A stretch of DNA of 64,000 nt from Micromonospora sp. WMMD1082. GTDB taxonomy: Bacteria; Actinomycetota; Actinomycetes; Mycobacteriales; Micromonosporaceae. The notes below the pieces were generated by a model. That model was not told the DNA's origin and did no database searches. It saw nothing but the letters and a program-made list of their open reading frames with translations. Position numbers and translations under genes: made by a program. Positions 44,560 to 53,207 of this stretch are shown here, in pieces (the first letter of the stretch is position 1; every line of letters begins with the position of its first letter). The stretch is from positions 3,117,001-3,181,000 of the forward strand of contig NZ_JARUBM010000002.1 of assembly GCF_029626175.1 (NCBI RefSeq), read 5' to 3'.

Positions 44560-45099
44560 GTGGCCAACTACTCAAGGATCAAGATGGAGGGGTTCCTTGC
44601 CCGCTGCAACGACGTGAGCCTTACCAATACCCAGCGCGGCATGGCACTACAGCAGCTCTTCGAGTACCTCCTCAACAAAATTCCAGGGTTGATCTCGCGG
44701 CCAAACTCAATTGATCCCTTCCGCAGCGAGGAGATCGATATCGCAGTGGCCAACACACGCATGAATAACGGCTTAGCCTGCTTTCCTAATTTGTTTCTCG
44801 TCGAATGCAAGAACTGGGCGGCCCCGGTCGACGCACCAACGGTTGGCACTTTTATCGACAAGATGCGTAACCGTCGCGTAGAGTTGGGCATCCTAGTAGC
44901 GGCAAACGGAATCACAGGAGATCCTCGTTCCCTATCCGCAGCTCACCATAAGGTAGCGATGGCTCAAGGCGACGGGCTAAGGGTTCTCTTTGTGACGATC
45001 GATGACGTCTCCAAGCTCAGCCACAGCAAGGACCTTGCGGAACTCCTGGTTGATCGCCTCCTGCTCCTCATCGCATCGGGGACCTCACTCGGCAACTGA
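44560..45099 (+). CDS. Restriction-endonuclease-like (PD-(D/E)XK) protein
   Basis: The 179-residue product has a nuclease core: LLNKIPGLISRPNSID, then SEEIDIAVAN (catalytic Asp), then NLFLVECKNWAAPVD (ExK with Lys in ECK), then VELGILVAANGITG, the pattern of Mrr-like restriction endonucleases. The GTG start has GGAG upstream and lies seven bases after the fusion-nuclease gene, so they form an operon. No partner methyltransferase is adjacent. This DNA is less GC-rich than the rest of the window, which suggests horizontal origin. Confidence 0.72.
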   Translation: MANYSRIKMEGFLARCNDVSLTNTQRGMALQQLFEYLLNKIPGLISRPNSIDPFRSEEIDIAVANTRMNNGLACFPNLFLVECKNWAAPVDAPTVGTFIDKMRNRRVELGILVAANGITGDPRSLSAAHHKVAMAQGDGLRVLFVTIDDVSKLSHSKDLAELLVDRLLLLIASGTSLGN

Positions 45100-45273
45100 A
45101 AGGGAGTTCACCAAAGTAGGAGGGCCGCTAAGCAGCCAGGAAGCAAGCATCGCTAAGTGGACGCTGGCTAGGCCAGCAATCGTAGACGGCAGCCGGTGAG
45201 ATCCCTGATGTCGGGGTACGGCTTGAAGTACAGAGCCAGGTACGCCAGAGGTACACAGGCGGGGTTGCCTGCC

Positions 45274-45299
45274 GCTTGGGCTACGGCCGTAGCCCAAGC
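45274..45299 (+). terminator. Perfect 26-base palindrome
   Basis: GCTTGGGCTACGG and its complement meet with no spacer, 175 bases past the nuclease stop. It probably terminates the defence operon. Confidence 0.5.
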
Positions 45300-45404
45300 T
45301 GCCTTCGGCCACTCACGCTGGGTTACCAGTCAAGGCGGGTCCCCGGCCGGATCACGGCATGTCCGTGCGTCGGGCCTGTCCCCGACAATGCGAACATCTT
45401 CGGC

Positions 45405-45629
45405 ATGAGCGACGAACAAGAAGCTACGACGACAGACACCCACAGAGATCGACGCAAGGTCATCAATCTCGATGACATCAAGCACGTGCCCACCGGGAAC
45501 CCGCTCGTCGACCGCGGCATGCAGATGACCCTTGATGAGATCGAGGCAGCTGAAGCTGATCCGGACCACCCCGACCATGAGGCGGACGCACCAATCCCGA
45601 CCCGCCCCGCCTTCAGCAATAGAGGCTAG
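45405..45629 (+). CDS. Small acidic hypothetical protein
   Basis: The 74-residue product is strongly acidic, with INLDDIKHVPTGNPLVDRGM and a LDEIEAAEADPDHPDHEAD stretch. No clear ribosome binding site precedes the ATG. It lies between the defence operon and the tRNA. Function unknown; an antirestriction-like acidic mimic is conceivable but unsupported. Confidence 0.5.
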   Translation: MSDEQEATTTDTHRDRRKVINLDDIKHVPTGNPLVDRGMQMTLDEIEAAEADPDHPDHEADAPIPTRPAFSNRG

Positions 45630-45823
45630 ATCCCCATCCTTGTGGTTCGGGAATTGTCCGAGGCCGCCGTCTTGTGTGGCGACCTCGGCCCGCTGACCCG
45701 GCCCTGCTGACGGTCGAAGCGCGCAGCCCGGGCAGCGCTCGGGTAGGCGCTGATCCAGTCGGTCGTGTCCCGAGGAAGACCGGAGCGGTGTAGGTGCCGT
45801 CGCAGGTCAGGGGCGAAATGTCG

Positions 45824-45896
45824 TGGGCCGCCTGGGACTCGAACCCAGAACCTAAGGATTAAAAGTCCTCAGCTCTGCCAATTGAGCTAACGGCCC
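45824..45896 (-). tRNA. tRNA-Lys (anticodon TTT)
   Basis: A 73-base cloverleaf is complete: 5' GGGCCGT acceptor arm pairing with GCGGCCC, D-arm GCTC/GAGC, anticodon loop CTTTTAA (TTT), and T-arm TGGGTTCGAGTCCCA with the GTTCGA loop. The 3' CCA is not encoded. The 3' end points left, towards the integrase, making it a candidate attachment gene. Confidence 0.95.
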
Positions 45897-46140
45897 TCTG
45901 TGCTGTCAGGCTACCCGATCACCTGAACCCAGCTTGATGTCCACCCTCGGCGTCGCTCATCAGCTGACCCGAAGCGATACCAGCGGTTCCGGGACCGCCG
46001 GGACGATGAGCGCCTCGATGCCCGGTGTTGCCGCGCCACGCCCCCGGTGCCAGCTACGGCAGCCGAGCCAAGACCGAAGCGGCTAAGGCCATGGCGAACC
46101 TACGCAGAGACGACATCCGTGTGCAGCGGGTCGATGACCA

Positions 46141-46188
46141 TTGGGTGTGCGCTGATCTGCCTGATTGGGTGTGCGCTGATCTGGCTGA
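46141..46188 (+). repeat. 24-base tandem duplication
   Basis: TTGGGTGTGCGCTGATCTGC plus four bases occurs twice in tandem, with one difference. In the plus frame it gives VCADLPDW then VCADLADW, a local duplication in a possible degenerate gene (about 46025-46291). Confidence 0.6.
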
Positions 46189-46439
46189 TTGGCTGGCCGA
46201 CGCCGTGGCCGCGCGGAGCGAGACTGAGGGGCGCGGCGATGGGGGAGCCGATGCCGCTGCTGGATCGGGCGGCCGGACATTGCGGGGGTAGCCCCACTGC
46301 CGCCGGTGGAGCAGGCACTCGCACTGGCCGGCCTGATCGAGCCGGCGCAGGTGGAGCTGGCGCGGGAGCCGGGTGCGGGATTGGGGAGTCTTGCCCGTCC
46401 GGACCGAGGTGGTCTCGGCGTGCCTGGCCGTCCCCTTCG

Positions 46440-46724
46440 ACCCCTCGCGCGGCAAGGCCGGGGTGACCTCGCTGACAAAGGTGCTCGCCAAGGAGTTGGC
46501 TCCCCGGGGTCACGGTCAACGCCATCGCCCCGGGCAACATCGACACGGAGATGACCCGCTCGGTTGGGAAGGAGTTTCTGGCGCAGGTCGTCGACCAGAC
46601 GCCACGTGGCCGGCTGGGCATGCCCGAGGAGGTCGCCGATGCGGTGTCCTTCCTGGCATCGGCGGCCGGCGCGTTCATTGCCGGTCAGACTCTGGTCATC
46701 GACGGCGGTCACCGGCTGCGGTAG
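46440..46724 (+). pseudogene. C-terminal remnant of a short-chain dehydrogenase
   Basis: GKAGVTSLTKVLAKELAPRG lies in one frame and VTVNAIAPGNIDTEMTRS, then GMPEEVADAVSFLAS and LVIDGGHRLR, in another. They are joined by a single-base loss in the C/G run near 46505. This is the 3' third of an SDR oxidoreductase (YxxxK region lost). The NAD-binding N-terminus is absent. Confidence 0.75.
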
Positions 46725-47213
46725 CGGGCTCCCGTAGGGAGGCACTCAACTCGGGGTCAATCCGGCGAGCAGGGCGTCGCACGACTCGATGCCCGTGCCT
46801 ATACGCAGGTACTGCTCGCGGGCGGGCCGCAAGGTGGCTCAGCGCCATGCAGGGTCTTCCCGCTGGAGGTACGCGCGCGCGACCTCGTGGTGCAGTTGTG
46901 GTCCTCGCCGTACTTGCCGGGGCCGGAGCACGACAAAAGATCCCCCGACCTACAGGTCGGGGGATCTCATCGGAGGGCGGGGCAGGTCCCCAGACAGGAA
47001 CGGTCGTCAGCCGTGAGGCTGAGATCGGCCCCTCAATGAAGGGCGGGACCGGAGTCCTGCAGGAGGCAGACTCCACCGTGAGTCGATGGCGCTGGCAAGG
47101 CCAGCCAGCGATCCGCCGACATCGCGGTCAGCGGGTCCGAGTCGGAGCGGATCTGGCCCACCGGCTCCTCGTATGGCGGATGGCTCATTCCGACGCTGAC
47201 CACTCGCGGCGCA
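46725..47213. other. Spacer holding a terminator, no supportable gene
   Basis: Between the SDR relic and the next minus-strand gene. It contains the hairpin at 46939-46966 and nothing else recognised. Confidence 0.45.
46939..46966. terminator. Strong hairpin terminator
   Basis: GATCCCCCGACCT and AGGTCGGGGGATC form a 13-bp perfect stem with an AC loop, preceded by ACAAAA. It could serve either strand; on the minus strand it is followed by TTTTGT. Confidence 0.75.
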
Positions 47214-47459
47214 TCAGATAGCCGGCCCGTAGACCATCTTGTCGATGGCCGCCTCGGCGTCCCGTTCGTCGCCGTACCGGACGGGCGCATCGGCGATCCG
47301 GGCTGCCACTGTCTCGGGGGTGTAGCCCTTGCCCTCCAGGAGAACGGCGTCTTCTGGGCCGACCTTGATGTCCAGCCACGCCCGAACGCGACTGGCGTCG
47401 GTGTCGCCGGCCCGGAGGTACCGCTCCCGGTAGGCGATGACTTCGTTCAACAGGCTCAC
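47214..47459 (-). CDS. Small hypothetical protein
   Basis: The 81-residue product is helical and acidic (LLNEVIAYRERYLRAGD, DAEAAIDKMVYG). The GTG start has GAGGGAAAGA upstream. It is the first of a run of small minus-strand genes. Function unknown. Confidence 0.6.
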   Translation of the reverse strand: MSLLNEVIAYRERYLRAGDTDASRVRAWLDIKVGPEDAVLLEGKGYTPETVAARIADAPVRYGDERDAEAAIDKMVYGPAI

Positions 47460-47552
47460 GATGTCTTTCCCTCGGTCAGCTTTCCGGCCCTAAAGGACTG
47501 AGCTTGTTCGTCGCGGAGCCGGCTTCGACGTTCACCTGCACGCAGTCCGTCA

Positions 47553-47876
47553 TCACGGCAGCCGCGCGACCTGGAGGTCAACGCCCGCTCCGCGCATCGT
47601 CGCCGCGTATTCCTCCAGCCATACGAGTGCGGCCCGACGCGGATCCTCCCCCTCCGGATACTCGTAGACCGTCCAGACCAGCGGCCCGTAGTACACGGTG
47701 TCGTCGTGCGCGCCCCGGCGCCACGCGCCGGCAGTCGTCGCGAGGTGAGGGTGGCGGTCGAGGATGCTCTGCACCTGCCCGATCGCCTGCTCACGGGTCA
47801 GACCGCCAGGACCGATCATCGGCCGGATCAGCGAGTCGGCAGGCTCGATGGTGACCTGCATGTGATTCCAGGGCAT
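47553..47876 (-). CDS. Small hypothetical protein
   Basis: The 107-residue product, with MQVTIEPADSLIRPMIGPGG, a GQVQSILDRHPHLA helix and VYYGPLVWTVYEYPEGED, looks well folded. The ATG follows GGAGAACCCC. It lies just after the frameshifted zinc-ribbon fragment. No family recognised. Confidence 0.65.
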   Translation of the reverse strand: MPWNHMQVTIEPADSLIRPMIGPGGLTREQAIGQVQSILDRHPHLATTAGAWRRGAHDDTVYYGPLVWTVYEYPEGEDPRRAALVWLEEYAATMRGAGVDLQVARLP

Positions 47877-47887
47877 GGGGTTCTCCT

Positions 47888-48120
47888 CAGATGCAGTTGG
47901 CGCAGACGGGGCGGGTGGAGTCGATCATCGTGGCCGCACAACGCGGGCCAGCAAGAGTGCGGCGGGCGTGGTCGACGGCGTCTTCGGCGGGCGGCCTTAG
48001 ACGTCTTGCCGTAGACGTCCAGCGTCGGCGCGTGCCAGGTCCAGCGGATCTTCTTGCCGCTGCAGCTCGGCCTCGCGATCAGGACGATCGTGGTGCCGTC
48101 GATGGCGGCGCGTAGGGCCG
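47888..48120 (-). pseudogene. Frameshifted small zinc-ribbon gene
   Basis: IDGTTIVLIARPSCSGKKI lies in one frame and EDAVDHARRTLAGPRCAATM with VCANCI before the stop at 47888 in another, so a single indel near 48000 separates them. No start codon remains in the upstream frame. The CxxC ending resembles the CADC of the protein at 53979-54167. Confidence 0.5.
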
Positions 48121-48121
48121 G

Positions 48122-48340
48122 TCATAGATCATCGTCCAGGTCGTCGAAGTCCCACGGGTCGCCGTCAAGGTACTCGTCTACGGTCATGCCCTGCGACTCC
48201 GCTCGATCGACCACCGAGTCCCAATAGGTGTAGGGCGGCTCGTCGGTGCCGGTCGCCGTCTCGGTCTCCGGGTCGTGCGGCACGATGTCGTCCCAGGCGT
48301 GAGGCTCGCCGTCTTCATCGATGTATACGTCGGTGCGCAC
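48122..48340 (-). CDS. Small acidic hypothetical protein
   Basis: The 72-residue, strongly acidic product (MRTDVYIDEDGEPHAWDDIV, then DGDPWDFDDLDDDL) sits four bases downstream of the 48345-49052 gene, so it is co-transcribed. AAAGGAGTG precedes the ATG. Function unknown. Confidence 0.65.
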   Translation of the reverse strand: MRTDVYIDEDGEPHAWDDIVPHDPETETATGTDEPPYTYWDSVVDRAESQGMTVDEYLDGDPWDFDDLDDDL

Positions 48341-48344
48341 TGGA

Positions 48345-49052
48345 TCACTCCTTTCCGGTCCACTTGCGGGCCGTGACCCGGGTGATGCCAGCCAGCTTCG
48401 CTACCAACTCGTCGGGGAGTTCGGCCATCTCGACGACCCGCTCCCGCAGATGCTGCTCGACGCGCTCGCGCTGGCGGCCGAGGTCGGCCAGTCCGGCGAG
48501 GCGGGTGGCCCACGCCCGGACCGCGGCCTCCGACCACAGGCTCACGTGCCCGTTGTGCCGAACCGGGGCAGGATAGCCCTTGATCCCTCGCGTGGCGTTG
48601 CGCATCCATGTGTCGATGCTGATACCGGCGCCGGGGCAGATCGCCTGGATGAGGGCGAGGGCTTGGTCGCGGTTGAGGCTGTCGTCGGCGCGGGCGGCCT
48701 GCGATGACGGCAGGTCGGTGCCGTCGTCGGCGACCGGGTACCAGCCGTCGAGCTTCTGCGCCTCCCACTCTAGAACCGTGTGGATGGAGGGCTCGGGGTC
48801 GAGGTCGTGCCACTTCCACCACGAGTCGTGGATGCGTGTCTCCGGTGCGTCCGGGTCGTCGAACAGCATCGGCAGGTACTCCGGCACGTGGAGTTCGCGG
48901 GCGGGCCGAACTGATCTGATCTTGATTCGGGGGAGCTTGGCCTGGGCGAGGGCTTCGGCGATTGCGCGGGCCCGGGGGGTGAGGGTGTCGAGGTCGATGC
49001 TGCGGATGGTGCCGGGTTCGTCGCCGGGCATCGTCAGGGTAATCACTGACAT
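48345..49052 (-). CDS. Probable DNA-binding regulator, leaderless
   Basis: The 235-residue product has an unassigned N-terminus (DLDTLTPRARAIAEAL, WWKWHDLDPEP) and a C-terminus with helix-turn-helix-like segments: GISIDTWMRNATRGIKGYPA and LPDELVAKLAGITRVTARKW. ATG 49052 is chosen because a TATAGT -10 box lies seven bases upstream, implying a leaderless message; no ribosome binding site is present. A CTATACA/TGTATAG inverted repeat overlaps that promoter, suggesting autoregulation. Confidence 0.6.
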   Translation of the reverse strand: MSVITLTMPGDEPGTIRSIDLDTLTPRARAIAEALAQAKLPRIKIRSVRPARELHVPEYLPMLFDDPDAPETRIHDSWWKWHDLDPEPSIHTVLEWEAQKLDGWYPVADDGTDLPSSQAARADDSLNRDQALALIQAICPGAGISIDTWMRNATRGIKGYPAPVRHNGHVSLWSEAAVRAWATRLAGLADLGRQRERVEQHLRERVVEMAELPDELVAKLAGITRVTARKWTGKE

Positions 49053-49060
49053 GTCCAGGA

Positions 49061-49082
49061 CTATACATGACGATGTGTATAG
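49061..49082 (-). promoter_or_regulatory. Palindromic operator overlapping a leaderless promoter
   Basis: CTATACA (49061-49067) and TGTATAG (49076-49082) are perfect inverted arms with an 8-base spacer. The minus-strand TATAGT within it is the likely -10 box of the regulator gene. Confidence 0.55.
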
Positions 49083-49462
49083 CATTAGACAAGACGCACC
49101 TACGCGCGATGTCGGTCAGTCGATCACCAACGCCGCCGCCCCGCCCGTCTGGAACCGCAACCACTGCGGTGACCCCACCCCACGCCACCGGCAGTTCCGG
49201 ATCCGCAAGGGCCACCGCAAAGGGCACGTGCTCAAGGCCATCGCATCGCCCCAGCAGCGCGCGAGCATCCCCCACTCCACGGGGAGTTCGACCCACCACC
49301 AACCGGGCCACTCTCCGCGCCCACCGCCGCCCACCGCCACCGCCCCGACCGGCACGCCGTAGCCATCCCGCCGGGATCGACGCGACGGCAGGGCCCGGGC
49401 GGCGAGCGCAGCCGACACGGCGACGACCGGCACTCCGGCGGCGGTGGCCCGGCAGGGGCCGG

Positions 49463-49793
49463 TCAGCGGGGTGCGGGCGATGTCGCCCACGCCCGAGCTG
49501 TTATCTCTAGCAGTCCAAGTTTGGACAGTTCCCACTGCACTGCGGAGTGATCGACGTCCAACTTGCGGGCGATGGCCGTGGGTGTGATCTGCGCGCCGAG
49601 CCGATCGGAGAGCCACTCCGTGGTGGCGTGCTCCGGCATCCGCCGCTTACCCCGACCGCGCCGGGCAGCCCGGCTCGCCGAGTCGCCCGGCGGACGGGGT
49701 GACGCCCGCTTCGGCGGCGATCGTCTCCACCGGGATCCGCTCCTGGAGGTAGCGGTGCCGCAGCCACGCCGTGTCGATCGTCACGCGGCTCAC
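49463..49793 (-). pseudogene. Broken two-HTH regulator
   Basis: A GTG start with GAGGAGGACC upstream begins TIDTAWLRHRYLQERIPVE and IAAEAGVTP, a small actinobacterial HTH, then hits a stop at 49647. A second HTH (ITPTAIARKLDVDHSAVQWE) follows one frame over and ends at 49463. Tandem small HTH proteins are common in this phylum; a frameshift between the two units is the simplest reading. Confidence 0.5.
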
Positions 49794-49799
49794 GGTCCT

Positions 49800-50015
49800 C
49801 CTCGTCGACGACGGCGATGTGTCTTCTGGCGATGGCGAGCACCGTGCTGGCCTGCTGTAAGTCGGCCCCTTCGGCGGCGTCGCGTTCGTCGGCGGCCGGC
49901 TCGTCGTTTGTCGGCTCTACGACGGCGTACCGATAGTGGTACTGCCAGCCGGGCTCCTCATGATGTGCTGCCGGGCGGCCGTCAGAACGTCGACGCCGGG
50001 TGGGCGCTTAGCCAT
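49800..50015 (-). pseudogene. Frameshifted hypothetical gene with intact start signals
   Basis: GAGGAGGTG six bases before an ATG starts MAKRPPGVDVLTAARQH. The matching continuation (HEEPGWQYHYRYAVVEP and onward) is one frame over, with the acidic end overlapping the broken HTH gene. The uncorrected frame stops at 49917. Confidence 0.45.
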
Positions 50016-50425
50016 TGCCGCACCTCCTCGGCGCTCATGTCGATGACGTCCCCGTCGTCGCTGACCGTCAGGTACCGCCGGTGGTGGCCGGAGCCCCACG
50101 ATGTGCGGTACGACACCTCATAGACGTGGCCCGACGCGAAGGTCCACCAGAACCAGACGCCACGGTTGCCGGTGCTGCTGGCGTCGCTGTAGTCGACTCG
50201 CGCGGTGAGGAACCGGCGGTCGAAGCCATACCTTTCGTGCAGGCCGATGATCTCGGCAGCCCAGGGGCGGCGGTTGATCGGGTCGCGGACTCGGCGGCCC
50301 GTCCACTCCACGCCGACGGCGTCCGCGACGGGCGCCCGCAGGTCCGGTGGGAGGCCGTTGATCAGGTCGGTTGACTGGTTCTCGTAGCCGAGACCGATCG
50401 CCTCCGCGCCGAACGCGGCCTTCAC
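49982..50425 (-). CDS. Hypothetical protein
   Basis: The 147-residue product (GTG start) overlaps the upstream stop by four bases (GTGA). It contains YGFDRRFLTARVDYSD and GVWFWWTFASGHVYEVSYRT, a beta-rich pattern, and ends DMSAEEVRQWLSAHPASTF. No family recognised. Confidence 0.7.
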   Translation of the reverse strand: MKAAFGAEAIGLGYENQSTDLINGLPPDLRAPVADAVGVEWTGRRVRDPINRRPWAAEIIGLHERYGFDRRFLTARVDYSDASSTGNRGVWFWWTFASGHVYEVSYRTSWGSGHHRRYLTVSDDGDVIDMSAEEVRQWLSAHPASTF

Positions 50426-50949
50426 GCCGGCTCCGAGTCCACCGGCGCGTCGCGGACGGCCAGGTAGCCGTTCACCCAGTCGGGGTGGCCCTCCGCGAGA
50501 GCGGCGACAGCGGCCCTGTATCGGGCCCAGAGGGCGTTCTCGCCAGCCGACGGTTCGGATCCACCGGTGATGTCCCACGGGTCAAATGGCTCGCCGGCGG
50601 TACGCAGCGACGACAGGTAGGTGATGGCGCAGTACCAGCCGTAGAGACGCGGCATGTACTGTCCCAGGCGCCGATGGTCGTCGGAGTCGCCGTCTTCGAT
50701 CACCGCGGCGGCGGCGTCTGCGATCTTTTCCCACAGGTCCGGGTTGTCGCGGGCGAGGTTGGCGGTGGGCCGGGACAGTCCGTGCAGGGGGTCGGCCCGG
50801 TCGAGGGGGAGCGGGTTCTCCGCCGCCTGGTTGGCGCGGAGCCAGTAGCCGATTTCCGCTTGGGCGGCGCGGGCTGCGGTCCCGGCAGCCTCATACGCTT
50901 CCCCGGCTGCCCGCAGCCCTGTCTCTATGGTGTGGGTGTCGTGAGTCAT
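50422..50949 (-). CDS. Hypothetical protein
   Basis: The 175-residue product is Ala-rich and helical at the N-terminus, then has a WYCAITYLSSLRTAGEPFD segment. The ATG follows GAGGG. It is translationally coupled to the downstream gene. Function unknown. Confidence 0.7.
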   Translation of the reverse strand: MTHDTHTIETGLRAAGEAYEAAGTAARAAQAEIGYWLRANQAAENPLPLDRADPLHGLSRPTANLARDNPDLWEKIADAAAAVIEDGDSDDHRRLGQYMPRLYGWYCAITYLSSLRTAGEPFDPWDITGGSEPSAGENALWARYRAAVAALAEGHPDWVNGYLAVRDAPVDSEPA

Positions 50950-51165
50950 CGCTAGCCCTCAATCAGCTTAAACTCATTCTAAGTGCGTGGTCGGGGGTGG
51001 GTAAAGCACTTCTCAAGCGTGGCGCTTTGCCTTGCTGTTCAGCCGGTGGGCTCCCGCCGCAGCTCCCACCACGTGTGCCGTTCGATCCCCGACTCGACCC
51101 ACGCCCCGGCAACCGGCGAGCGCCAACCTCGCCCGTCGACGCCCAACCCGCTAAGCTTCCCGGCG

Positions 51166-51954
51166 ATGGACCGCGACCAACTCCGCGCCGCCGGCCGCGC
51201 CGCACACCAGCGAGCCGCCGCCCTCGAACGCCAGATCACCACCACCTGGCCCGGCGCATGGCAGTGGCTCGACCAAGTCCGCCGCAACCCGCCGGAGACA
51301 TGGCCCGACTGGTGCCTGCTCCCCATGGGCGCTCCTGCGGCCCTGCTCGCCTCCACCCAGCGCGGACCGCACGGCCCCATCGCCGCCATGTCCGCCCTAT
51401 ACGCTTGGCGGTACACCCGGTCCGTCTACCTGATCGAGCCCGCCCTGCTCGGCCGGCTCCTCCACCAGGTACCCGATGCCCTCGAAGGCGTTGGCGACCT
51501 CGCCGACCTGCCGCAGTGGTGCATCTACGTCGCCGAGCCGAATGCAGGCAGCGCCGCCGGGGTGTGGATGCACCTCGAACACGACGTCAACACCGGCCGC
51601 CCGGAGCTGAGGCTGCTGCTCGACGTGCAACCCGCCGCCGGCATCGAGGGGATGATGCCGGTACCGGTGTATCTCGATCGGCCGAGCATCACCGAGGCCA
51701 TCGCCGACTACCGGGCCACGACGCTGGCCAGCCTGCGCGGCCCGGGGGCCGACGTGCACGGTGGGGACCTCGACGCCGCCGCGGCGAATCTCGCCGAGCG
51801 GGTGGAGCGGTACGTGGCGATCGCCCGCTACCTGTGCCAGCCAGAGGCCGACATCACCGCGCTCAGCGGAACCACTGGGCGGCCCCGCCGCTACCGGTCC
51901 CCGGCGCGAGACAAAGAAGTGTGGCTGGTGGGCTGGCAGTCAGCCACGCCCTAG
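51166..51954 (+). CDS. 262-residue hypothetical protein, paralogue of 54365-55153
   Basis: Both proteins are 262 residues and share a layout: an N-terminal helix with many Arg/Gln, WCLLPMGAPAALL (against WCPLPIAAVVAL), AAMSALYAWR (against TAVAAWRLA), LPQWCIYVAEP (against LPMRCLYMATS), then an acidic YYTWLE/WMHLEHD strand and HQAHLLAAVAYL-like end. No family is recognised. A TAAGCT box eight bases before the ATG and no ribosome binding site suggest a leaderless message. The stop shares CTAG with the convergent gene. Confidence 0.7.
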   Translation: MDRDQLRAAGRAAHQRAAALERQITTTWPGAWQWLDQVRRNPPETWPDWCLLPMGAPAALLASTQRGPHGPIAAMSALYAWRYTRSVYLIEPALLGRLLHQVPDALEGVGDLADLPQWCIYVAEPNAGSAAGVWMHLEHDVNTGRPELRLLLDVQPAAGIEGMMPVPVYLDRPSITEAIADYRATTLASLRGPGADVHGGDLDAAAANLAERVERYVAIARYLCQPEADITALSGTTGRPRRYRSPARDKEVWLVGWQSATP

Positions 51955-52496
51955 CGGCAGCAACTCTCGCACACGGTCCCGTGCGGCGTGTCCTGCACCA
52001 TGTCGTGCGGACCGTACTCTTCGCCGCAGCTGGCGCATGGCCCCCACTCGTCCGGGTTGTACCAGACGTACATGAGAGTGCCGTGCTCGTCGGGCTGGGG
52101 GTTTGTCCGCGCCTCGACCTTCGCCTTGTGCCGCTGCTCGGCGAGCCGCCCGTGTGCTGAGATGACGTATCGCCGGACACCGGCTAGCAGCAGTTCCTCC
52201 GCTGTCGCGTGCCCGCTGGACGGGCTCGGTAGCCGACCCTCCTCCCACTCCTGGCGGTGGCCGGTTTGGTCGCCGGGGATGTTGCCTGAGATTACCCACG
52301 TGCTGCCGCCGGTGCGGAACCGCAGGCGCACCGTGAACCGGGCCGGGAGCGCCGACAGGATCCGGGCGTGGAAGTCTGCCTGCCCCCGCTGGAAGTAGGT
52401 CGCCTCCGGACGGGCGGCCGGTTCGCCAGCCGGGACGACGCGGTACTCCATCATGCCGGAGGGGCGGGTGTACTCGGCGACCACGAACTCGGTCAT
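51951..52496 (-). CDS. Hypothetical protein with C-terminal zinc ribbon
   Basis: The 181-residue product has a beta-rich middle (FTVRLRFRTGGSTWVISGN) and ends CASCGEEYGPHD...CESCC, a four-cysteine zinc ribbon. The ATG overlaps the stop of the upstream HTH gene by four bases (ATGA). Confidence 0.7.
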   Translation of the reverse strand: MTEFVVAEYTRPSGMMEYRVVPAGEPAARPEATYFQRGQADFHARILSALPARFTVRLRFRTGGSTWVISGNIPGDQTGHRQEWEEGRLPSPSSGHATAEELLLAGVRRYVISAHGRLAEQRHKAKVEARTNPQPDEHGTLMYVWYNPDEWGPCASCGEEYGPHDMVQDTPHGTVCESCCR

Positions 52497-53197
52497 CGTG
52501 CCAGCCAACTGTCGAGGGTGGGCCGGGAGATGCCCGCTGCCTCGGCGATCCGCGCCTTGGTCGCGATCCGCGCGGCGTGGACCCCCGCCACGGCGACCCG
52601 CAGCGCCTCGCGCTGCCGCGCCTCCTCCCGGCGTGGTCTGCCGCCCGCCGGGTCGACGGCAGGCAGGTCCTCGGTCAGCACGTCGAGCAGATCCAGGCCG
52701 AACGCGGCGTACCAGGCCGGACGACCCCACCACTTCCGGTACCGAAGGGCGTGAGCGAGGACGTGCGCGGCTAGGTGAGCAGCGGCGGCGTCCGCGTCTG
52801 CGTTGGGGAACAGCCAGCCTGCGAGCGTCCGGCCCGGCTCGGCATCCGGGTCGCCTGCTGGTCCGCGGCTGATGGCCCGGCGGATCGCCATCGCGGTCAC
52901 GGCGCGTCGGTCCGGATCATGCGTCGGGTCGCTGCCGATGGCGTTGCCGGCCTCGGCCACCTCGAACGCCCACAGGGGCGGGCTGTCGTCGCGGTCGACC
53001 AGGTCGACGGCGTGCAGACGGATGGCATGGGCGGCGATGAGCCCCGCGGCGTCCAGCCAGCCCAGCTGGCGGCGGCGGTAGGCGTCCCGCCACGGCTGCT
53101 CGGCGAGCTCACCGAGGTGGTGTGTGTCGCGGGTGGCGTCGATGAACGCGGCGACCACGAGAGCCTGCGCTTTGTCGAGGTCGAGACTGGTGGGCAT
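52493..53197 (-). CDS. HTH-domain hypothetical protein
   Basis: The 234-residue product ends with a helix-turn-helix, KARIAEAAGISRPTLDSWL, and has a helical body with many His and Trp. The ATG at 53197 has GAGGTGA upstream; a GTG at 53206 overlaps that motif. It is coupled to the zinc-ribbon gene downstream. Confidence 0.65.
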   Translation of the reverse strand: MPTSLDLDKAQALVVAAFIDATRDTHHLGELAEQPWRDAYRRRQLGWLDAAGLIAAHAIRLHAVDLVDRDDSPPLWAFEVAEAGNAIGSDPTHDPDRRAVTAMAIRRAISRGPAGDPDAEPGRTLAGWLFPNADADAAAAHLAAHVLAHALRYRKWWGRPAWYAAFGLDLLDVLTEDLPAVDPAGGRPRREEARQREALRVAVAGVHAARIATKARIAEAAGISRPTLDSWLAR

Positions 53198-53207
53198 CCG
53201 GGTCACC

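Noticed and set aside
45274..45299. Attachment site at the 26-base palindrome
   Set aside because: It does not match the tRNA end or any other repeat in the window. A terminator is the simpler reading.
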